A stretch of 64,000 nt of DNA from Exophiala sp. HKRS030. Taxonomy: Eukaryota; Ascomycota; Eurotiomycetes; Chaetothyriales; Herpotrichiellaceae. Positions 57,106 through 64,000 of the stretch are shown in pieces. The DNA lies in NCBI GenBank assembly GCA_023897205.1, contig JAHWDD010000010.1, positions 2,108,001 through 2,172,000 of the forward strand, given 5' to 3'. The position numbers and the translations under genes were made by a program. Under the pieces are notes generated by a model, which was not told the origin of the DNA, made no database searches, and was given only the letters and a program-made list of their open reading frames with translations. The number at the start of each line of letters is the position of its first letter. Positions within the stretch are counted from its first letter, which is position 1.

Positions 57106-59809
57106 TCACGCTTTTACTTCGGTCTCTCCAAAGATGAAACCTTGTACAAGATCCGCGAAGGTCTTGGATACACCATTAGTACCAAGTCGCCGGAGGATTG
57201 ACTCCAGGACACACAATGTAGTCGTCTTCGCATCTTCAGGAGAACCATTGAATATTCTTTTCAGACTCTGCATGGTCCTCAAGTACTGATTAGCATTTGT
57301 CACTTCGCGGCATTGCTCTTCACGTAACAATCCTATTTCTGGTAAAGCCTCGAACGTGTCGTCCGGAAAGATTGCGAGCACAGGTTCGATGAGCTGTGAA
57401 GTTGACGATGAGTACAAAATATAACAATACCACAACACAGCTGCAGAAAAGAGTATTCTTGGAGTGTGAAGGTTGATCAGAGATCCCATACTTGTTGAAA
57501 CAAGTAAATGTTGCAAATACAAAGCATGAAAGAGACATCGCGTTAGTTTTGTGGATGATATAAAAGATCTGACATATTCCTGCGTAGAAGCAGTAATCGA
57601 TGTGCCTTCTCTCCCAATAGCCAATTCCAGAATGTCGAAGTCCACCATGGCACTTATGAAGGTGAAATGCCATAGTGGCTTCAAGTTGAAAGAAGACTCA
57701 TAGTGCTCGACTGTGTTTCCGCTTTTGAATTGTACCGTCCCGAACAAGTGATACCAGGCAATAAGGTCAGCTTCAAATTTCGTTGTGAGCTGTGGTGATA
57801 GAAGGTCCAAATGTCGACATTCACAGATAGAAGCGCCTATACCTGAAAGACTGGCATAAATATTCAACAAGCTCTGCTTGTGGGCATTTGTTTTGATTGC
57901 TGACACAGCAAATTCGACATCAGATACCGAGCAAGCGTTATCTGTCCCACAAGCATCATTGGTGATCTCAGCACTATGCCTTTCGACGAAGGTTTTTCTC
58001 TGAATGGCCATGTATCTTGCAGCCCATATGGCCGCTGTGGGTGCAGAGAACAACTCAGCTGACGCAATCTTCGGCGGTTTGCTGGCGTGATGTCGAAAGA
58101 TTGGTTCATGGTGAAACAAAGCAGCAATTTCAGCATCATGGATGTACAGTATTACAGCTGCCCTAACAAGGGATTAGGCTTTTGCTTTTTGGTTGATTGT
58201 CATAATTTCACGGACCTTCTCATCTCTTCATCAGATGCCCATGATCGCCATAAAATATCCAACTCGTCTGTAGAAAGATTGCTTCCAATCTCCAGCGTGG
58301 GAGGCTCCTTGAAAGCCTTTGCATGACGAGCGACCTGTGGGGAACTGTTAGCTAACAACAAAAGCCGTGGCAAATCATACCGAAATCAACGACCCATGAA
58401 GGGCAGTAGCCGTTGCGCGGTGTGCTGGTTCGCTGGATAAAAGAGCAAAACTCTGGCCAATTGTTGCAGTTTTGATATTGTCATGTGTTTGATCAGGGCA
58501 GAGCGAGAGATTTTTCTCCCAGTGGTTGCTCATCCCGATCTTGTTCACACGCTCAAAAAGCATACATCCAAGCTTTGTCGAAGTCTCCGAACCCATTGAA
58601 AGAGCTCCTGCTGAACACATCGACAGCACTAAAAGGATGTTCTTCGAAGTCGGTCGGAAGGTAGGGCCATGAATAAGTGGTAACACGACATTGAATCGTG
58701 CAAAGAACAACCGAATGAAGATATTCTAAGAAACTGGTCAGCCGGAAGAAAAGGAATACGATTGACTGGTCGTCACCATTATGTCAGTTGATGGTAAGGG
58801 ATCATCTCGTAATGTCGGGATGAGTTTGTTGGCCATTCGGGTACGATAGCGCTCATCTATATCTCCTGATGAAGAATTTTCGACAGAAATTGTCCTATCC
58901 TGTTCAGCATTCATTTCTTGTTCAACCTCGATGCTTCGAATCTGAGTATACCACACACGTCGTAAGTCAAGCAGAGAAGGGTTGGTTCGACTTTTGATGC
59001 TAGTATGGTCACCGAAGGTACCATTTTCCAAGCCTTGGTTCAACAATTCAGTCTCGGCGAAGTTTTGATGAATGGTTCTGTTATCAATCACGTCGAAGAA
59101 ATTGTCCTCAAGTAGCCAGTTTGTAGTACCATCCCCGAATACAGAGTCGGTGAAAGTGGGATCGTCTTCAGTGAACAATAAGTCGGGCTCTTCAGGACGA
59201 GACAACAAAGCAGAACCCGGCTCAAGATTTGGATCTAGAAAAATCGGAGTGAGGATGAAACTTGCATCTTCATCTGATCGATCAGCTCTTTCATATTGCT
59301 GGACTTTTGCGGAAGCTTGTAAAATACCTGGATGGCCTGACTGAGCAATCTGTGAAGATGTCGTTGCGGGCGTCGGGTGCGTCGTGCCCACTGGCGGTGT
59401 GGGAACTGGGAAGGGGAAACTGGGTCAAGACATTGCACGTTCTCGGTGTTTATCGATGACTGGGCTCTGTGCAAATCTGTTTCCTCCTTGTGAGATCTAA
59501 TGTGTCTTGTCAAAGTATCCCTATAGGGAGTCATTGTTACCCTGTCAGTTACGGAGACTTTTACCATAGTTGGACTTACTGTCGAGGATAGTGCTTCCCA
59601 CATAATTTGCAACGGAATGGCTTTTCCTTTGTGTGAGAACGGATGTGACGGTTCAAGTGGTCTCGTTTGGAAAACTTTCTCGAGCAATGAGGACATGTTG
59701 GTCTTGTCCCCGATCTCAACGTTGACTTCCTCCGTTCAATGTTTTGGTAACTCTCTGGGAAGGAGCTGACTTGCTCTTGCCCCGCTTCAAAACTTCCATT
59801 TTCAACCAT
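57106..59809 (-). CDS. C2H2 zinc-finger regulator with fungal_trans domain
   Basis: Six exons: 59809-59580, 59520-59421, 59349-58777, 58725-58381, 58334-58216 and 58162-57106; 807 aa. Two classical fingers sit at residues 39-59 (CPHCSRKFSKRDHLNRHIRSH) less one residue, and 67-87, the second crossing the first intron. A Ser/Asp/Glu-rich linker of about 230 residues with acidic stretches is a likely activation region. The fungal_trans (PF04082-like) part begins near IFIRLFFARFNVVLPLIHGPTF and continues through LDILWRSWASDEEMRRA and IHDAEIAALFHHEP. Such C2H2 plus fungal_trans proteins control metabolic gene sets. The exon-2 donor is uncertain: GTTTCC was chosen, but GTGCAA 28 bases upstream (not in frame with every acceptor) is possible. 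Targets are unknown. Confidence 0.9.
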
Positions 59810-59822
59810 TGAAATTATTCAA

Positions 59823-60480
59823 CGTCACTAAGAACAATCTTTACGTTTCTTGACCTTATCCATATCACATGAATGGATCTCACAATGGGTTTTCCAGTAT
59901 GAACGACAGGCGGGGCAGTAAATATGCGGGGCACAGACACACTGACCAGACGTTGAGTAGGCACACTTCGCCCATGCCAGACTTGGACCGTTGCGAATCC
60001 GAGGGCTCTATCTGCAAGCTCTCTCATCTACAAAGGTATCCGTCTCTAATTTGGTTGAATAGGAAGGGTGTAGCTCGGTTCATGCTAATCTCGAGCCATT
60101 CAAGCATCCTCAGTCTTGAATCAAAACGCCGAACCTTCTTACCCTCGAGCCTTGAGCGAAACTCATTCCGCTTATCAAGTGGGGACAATGACTCGAGGCC
60201 TATCAGGCTGTATTGAATCATTGAAGAAACTGAAGCTGCCACTCGTTGATCTGGCGTGTTGCATGTAACAACATTCCACCGTTCGCAACGAATGACAAAA
60301 GTTCCCGCTATTGTCGACTATGGATTGCTTACACCGAAGATGGCTATCGTACCAATCCAAGCCTTTCTGAGCCGCTTTGACGTCAGATCCAAGAGCCCTA
60401 CAAGACGCAAAGCAACACTGAAGATCACAGATACGCACCAGCTTGTAAATCAGAACAGGCTATCCTGGATGTACAAAGAG
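59823..60480 (-). other. unresolved minus-strand coding region
   Basis: Several frames read like protein but I could not join them into one model. About 60445-60352 gives VGLLDLTSKRLRKAWI. A 45-nt intron-like gap (GTACG...AATAG) follows, then about 60307-60024 gives RCERWNVVTCNTPDQRV, LIGLESLSPLDKRNEF and EWLEISMNRATPFLFN. The last stretch, about 60000-59823, has a Cys/His-dense frame (CVCAPHIYCPACRSYWKTH, CEIHSC) ending in a basic tail. This could be a small zinc-binding protein with introns, or chance. It would be transcribed in the same direction as the regulator next to it. Confidence 0.3.
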
Positions 60481-60696
60481 GATTGACTATCTTGATCATT
60501 CAAAGAATTGATCTTTGGTCCAACAAGAATGGACATGGTCGTCTGCGTCACAGTTTTTGTTTCATGAAGTTATAAGTGGTTTTTATTCATTCCTGGTTCC
60601 GCATCCACTTGCCAGCAACTCAAAACCACTAAGTTACTTTGTTGCTTCTAGCCAAATTCACATATCGCCGATTGGTCCTCTTTTTGAAGCATCACA

Positions 60697-61599
60697 ATGG
60701 CACCCGGTTTTACTCTCAACCAAATCTTTGTCCACAAGACCTCAAGTCATGAATTTTCTATACGATGGACTCGCTTAGGTACGAATTCGGCACCACCCCT
60801 TATTCTTATTCATGGAACGCCATGGAGCAGTGCGGAATGGGAAAATCTAGTCCGAACTTTGTCTAGTCGATATAGCATCTATATCTATGATCATCCAGGA
60901 TTTGGCCAGTCACCTTCTTATCGTCGCTTGACAGAGGCGAAAGATGCAGATCGGATTGATTTGGATGGATCACTCAAACTTCGTGCTGAGGGAAACGCCG
61001 CCCTGATCAAGCATTGGGACTTGAAGTATCCACCACATGTGGTTGCTCATGATAACGGTGGACTAGTATCAATGCGTCTACTGCTCCAACACGGCATTAA
61101 ATTCGCAAGCCTTTGCCTAGTCGACGTTGTGGTACTTCCTTCGTCCGGTTTACCTTTCTTCAAACTTGTCGCAGAGAATGAGAGTGTGTTTGCTGCAATC
61201 CCACCAAACATGATCGAGGGACTTGTACGAGCATATGTTAAAAGTGCAACTTACCATCCTGTCTCAAGAGATATTGAAGACCAATTGAGTGCGCCTTGGT
61301 CGGAAGGAGGTAGCCAGGGATCAAAACGATTTCTGCAAGAAATGATTCAAGCTAACAACCGTGATGTTAGTGACGTCGAAGGAGATTACCATACTGTTGG
61401 TCAACGAGTACCAACCAAAATTATCTGGGGGCGCGATGATGCTTGGCTACCAGTTGATATTGCTCCAAGGTTACAAAAGGCATTGAACGCAGAATCTGTG
61501 GTTATTCTTGAAGAAGCAGGACACTTGTGTCATTTTGATCAGCCGAGCAAACTTGCCCTCGAAATAGGATTGTGGCTTAATCAACATGACAAAAAATAG
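60697..61599 (+). CDS. alpha/beta-hydrolase, dehalogenase/epoxide-hydrolase-like
   Basis: Single exon, 300 aa. The fold is complete: oxyanion HGTPWSS (39-45), DHPGFGQS (65-72), the nucleophile elbow VVAHDNGGLVS with Asp119, the acid in WGRDDAWLP (Asp247 or 248), and His276 in EEAGHLCHF. An aspartate nucleophile in an H-D-x-G-G elbow is the mark of haloalkane dehalogenases and epoxide hydrolases rather than esterases. The residue after Asp is Asn, where Trp is usual in those enzymes. The cap region (about 150-235) is ordinary in size. No signal peptide or peroxisomal tail is seen, so it is probably cytosolic. Substrate is unknown. Confidence 0.92.
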   Translation: MAPGFTLNQIFVHKTSSHEFSIRWTRLGTNSAPPLILIHGTPWSSAEWENLVRTLSSRYSIYIYDHPGFGQSPSYRRLTEAKDADRIDLDGSLKLRAEGNAALIKHWDLKYPPHVVAHDNGGLVSMRLLLQHGIKFASLCLVDVVVLPSSGLPFFKLVAENESVFAAIPPNMIEGLVRAYVKSATYHPVSRDIEDQLSAPWSEGGSQGSKRFLQEMIQANNRDVSDVEGDYHTVGQRVPTKIIWGRDDAWLPVDIAPRLQKALNAESVVILEEAGHLCHFDQPSKLALEIGLWLNQHDKK

Positions 61600-62239
61600 A
61601 GGCTAGACTTGAAGAATTGGTAGTCCGATATATCATTTTTGGTACAGTTATCTTAGTGTCAAGCGACTAGTTAGACTGTATCTCATGCATTTCCTGTAGT
61701 CCAGGAGAAGGATTCAAGTCGACTATTGGCTCCCGAGCTATCGGAAATCAGCAACTCAGGTATGATCGGAGAAACCCTGCTCGTTCTGCTGGTTATGTAC
61801 AACAACAGGATAGCAGGTCATATAGTCATAATGTCACGTGACCTGCCCCTTCGCTCCATCGAACCGAGCCCTTTGACAGTGGTTGATCAGTGTGGATGTG
61901 CATGGAGCTCCGTCAGGGCGCGAACAGGAACCTGTATCTCCGGGTGTGTTCCATAGGAATGTGTTGCGGTGGAGTGTCGTTGATGTCGACTTAGGTTAGA
62001 CTGGGCTCATGATGAATGCCGGTGTCTTTCTCATCATAGAGATACGCATCTCGAGATCCACCACAGATCGGCATGACCAACCATTAAACTCAGTTCAGCA
62101 TCTCGAGCTGAAACATAGCTTTCAAACCCGGTGGCCTGGTCGAAGGAAGCCGTGATTCCAGGGACAACATCCGCCATGTCAAATGGGGCAATCACATGCA
62201 GGTGATCAAAGGTCGCCTTGTGTATATTCGACCAGGTTA
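61600..62239. other. tail-to-tail spacer, hydrolase and SPC3
   Basis: A GTCACGTGAC palindrome lies at 61833-61842. No coding feature is supported. Confidence 0.5.
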
Positions 62240-63022
62240 CTAGACGTCGACAATAGGACTCGCAGAGCCGGCCTTTGGTGTTTTCGGTCCATCGGTGTCT
62301 CGTACAACCTCTGGCTTGGAGCCCTTCAACGGAGGAAACTCGAACACTTTGCTTGTACCCGATTTTCTAGCGTCCCACTTGGCCACTCGATTTCCTAGCA
62401 GTCCCTTGTCCCAGATCAATGCTCCTACCCAAGGTTGGACATTCCAACTGACCTGCAACGTAGCATTTCCCCTCTCACTGAGTACTCCACTTGGATCGGT
62501 GATTTGATATTTTGGTTTGATGTTCTTGAGGGAGATAACGCCGGGTTTAACGAGATCTTTTGTTTTGGATTTCGCATCAGATACCTTTCTGAGTTTCGAC
62601 TTCGACTTCTTCTTGTCCGGGAAATATGTCTGTTTCAGATTCTGTAATGAATAGGGTGTTTGAGGGGCTGGTATAATGGTATCCCATATCACGGCTTCAG
62701 ACATAGCACCTTTGCCATTTTTCGAACTGGGATAGTTGGCTGTCACATAGACAAAGACTTGTTTGGTATTCCATGTGAAAAGACTTGATAAGTCGGCGTC
62801 GAGATCAAATCTTATCTGAGCATATTCTTCTCGTTTCGGGGAGTAGTAATGTGGTCTTCCCTTGACAACTTGTACGTTCCTGGCGGATATGGAGGCACTA
62901 GGAGATGATGTGGGGGTAGGAAGAGGAATGATGGAGAGAATGGCTATGATTGATGCCACAACAAAAGCGCAGCTGGTGAAGTAGCCAAAGGTGATCTGGA
63001 TTCGATTGAGAACGTTGTGCAT
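62240..63022 (-). CDS. SPC3: signal peptidase complex subunit 3
   Basis: Single exon, 260 aa from the ATG at 63022 (MHNVLNRIQITFGYFTSCAF). The open frame extends upstream, but only this start gives the family's N-terminus. Spc3 (SPC22/23) is an essential type II membrane subunit of the ER signal peptidase. One membrane helix lies at about 14-35, followed by the lumenal domain with VQVVKGRPHYYSPKREEYAQ and IRFDLDADLSSLFTWNTKQV, then FVYVTANYP, all diagnostic. The chain continues through SEAVIWDTII and ends after NATLQVSWNVQPWVGALIWD. Compared with yeast Spc3 there is an extra Lys/Ser-rich insert (KKKSKSKLRKVSDAKSKTKD) and a Gly/Pro/Lys tail of 40 residues. Confidence 0.95.
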   Translation of the reverse strand: MHNVLNRIQITFGYFTSCAFVVASIIAILSIIPLPTPTSSPSASISARNVQVVKGRPHYYSPKREEYAQIRFDLDADLSSLFTWNTKQVFVYVTANYPSSKNGKGAMSEAVIWDTIIPAPQTPYSLQNLKQTYFPDKKKSKSKLRKVSDAKSKTKDLVKPGVISLKNIKPKYQITDPSGVLSERGNATLQVSWNVQPWVGALIWDKGLLGNRVAKWDARKSGTSKVFEFPPLKGSKPEVVRDTDGPKTPKAGSASPIVDV

Positions 63023-63850
63023 TTTGTCGGAGTTCTTCGATGAGAGGTATTGAGGGGAGTGGTAGGGTGAATAGGTAATGCTCAAGAGGACTTCCACAAG
63101 AGCATCTTCAAGTGTTAGACCGCTACAACCAGAACAACACCTCCGAGTTGAGACGAGTTGTACGCAATAGGTGTTCTCGCGAGGCTGGATAGGACAGATG
63201 GTCTTCCCCAACTTTTGATATCATTTCTGAGTCATGAGATTTGCCAAGAACAATTTTCACGAGTCAGTGCTTGATCCCTCACATTTTCAATTTCCTCATT
63301 ATCAATTCCTCTTTCTTTCTCCTCTCTATGGACTTCGGCCTGGCAGCTCACATCCACAGCACAATTCGATTGCTTCAGAGGTGATGGCGTCTAGGAAGGG
63401 GACATTCTGTCTTCATCCACTCAACGCCAATATGGAGTCCTAGAAGGACCACAAAAAACCTGCCGTTAATCGCCCATGCTTTCTCTTTTCTATGATTTGC
63501 ATGGGTTTCATATTCAAGGTTACATCTATCGTCCCAAGGAACGAGGATTATTGAGAAGCTGAAGATACGTAACTTCACTACGATCATTTGGCATACGCCC
63601 TTCTCTTGCTTCATGTACTACGAAAACACACTTACCTTGTCAGAGTTGCATGAAGAGCACAGAGGCATCCCCGATTTTGTAAGGACAGTCATATTTTCAT
63701 ATGGCTACACTAAATATCGGATCCTATACCGTGTGGAAGTTCAACGCCAATCAAAGCCATCAACATCCACGCCCTTTGGCTGATTCTTGAACATCATCAC
63801 CAAATTGAACAGACCAAACCAACATGTCAGCGCTAAAGGTAATGTCATCA
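63023..63850. other. promoter of SPC3 and 3' flank of the acetyltransferase
   Basis: There is no recognisable gene. Short frames on both strands are uninformative. Confidence 0.45.
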
Positions 63851-64000
63851 TCATAAGTTCTTGCACATGATCCAATCGGTTTGAATACACCTCCCCATTT
63901 GAAATTCATGCTCACCAACCCTGGAAAACCCCATGGCCTCGTAAACCCGTTGGGCTTGGAAATTGCCCTCCCAGACTCCCAACCACATGATTCTATATCC
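63851..64000 (-). CDS. GNAT acetyltransferase, C-terminal end (cut by window edge)
   Basis: The last 49 codons of a minus-strand gene end at TGA 63851-63853. The frame gives IMWLGVWEGNFQAQRVYEAM, then GFSRVGEHEFQMG and a hydrophobic end IQTDWIMCKNL. The WLGVWE.N..A...Y..MGF..VGEH.F.MG pattern is the C-terminal half (motif B and end strands) of a Gcn5-related N-acetyltransferase. The acetyl-CoA-binding loop lies outside the window, so substrate class cannot be judged. Confidence 0.82.
   Translation of the reverse strand, partial: GYRIMWLGVWEGNFQAQRVYEAMGFSRVGEHEFQMGRCIQTDWIMCKNL

Noticed and set aside
55037..61599. NmrA-like reductase, zinc-finger regulator and hydrolase as a biosynthetic gene cluster
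   Set aside because: No polyketide, peptide or terpene core enzyme is nearby, and ClpP and SPC3 housekeeping genes flank the set.
63823..63860. ATG followed by a GTAATG donor, as a plus-strand gene start
   Set aside because: Only five codons precede the donor, and the end of a convincing acetyltransferase lies on the other strand immediately after.

Overview
The window is nuclear DNA of a filamentous ascomycete (Pezizomycotina); the class cannot be fixed from the sequence. The evidence is monocistronic genes on both strands, many 42-90 nt GT-AG introns with branch-like CTRAC/CTGAC near the acceptor, and families typical of this group: DUF2406, DUF1746/Dsc4, NmrA-like reductase, a C2H2 plus fungal_trans regulator and a GPH-type sucrose transporter. 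A nuclear mitochondrial ClpP, absent from budding yeast, fits this. No virus, transposon, CRISPR array, rRNA or convincing tRNA was found.

Layout. 0-7.5 kb is accessory: a possible gene end at the left edge, two diverged tandem paralogues of an F-box-like family, a decayed F-box gene, a 36-bp minisatellite and open-frame fragments. 7.5-22 kb holds a PLAC8 protein, ATG3, a promethin/LDO lipid-droplet protein, a 722-aa coiled-coil orphan, an SRPK-type kinase, VMA21 and a DUF2406 protein. 22.1-27.4 kb is a 5.3-kb stretch without a recognisable gene, rich in short repeats. 27.4-43.6 kb is dense housekeeping sequence: glucose-6-phosphate dehydrogenase, ribosomal protein eL33, sucrose transporter, inorganic pyrophosphatase, tRNA-dihydrouridine synthase 2, mitoribosomal mL53 (with an apparent frameshift), SEC20 and RFC2. 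45-50.7 kb is a head-to-head pair: an unrecognised 810-aa coiled-coil protein and an Hsp70-like ATPase with a long basic N-terminus. 52.5-64 kb holds a Dsc4-like protein, ClpP, an NmrA-like reductase, a C2H2/fungal_trans regulator, an alpha/beta hydrolase, signal-peptidase subunit SPC3 and the end of a GNAT acetyltransferase.

How the genes relate. Most are unlinked housekeeping functions: autophagy, V-ATPase assembly, ER-Golgi traffic, replication-clamp loading, NADPH supply, translation. Two themes recur. Several genes (pyrophosphatase, DUS2, SRPK, ClpP) have basic, mitochondrial-presequence-like N-termini, and the pyrophosphatase/DUS2 divergent pair has a downstream in-frame ATG in each gene that could give a cytosolic form. 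The Hsp70-like gene and its unknown divergent partner share about 0.5 kb of upstream DNA and are the best candidate here for an undescribed functional pair. Exon models were spliced by eye from reading frame, splice consensus and family similarity; they have not been tested against transcripts.
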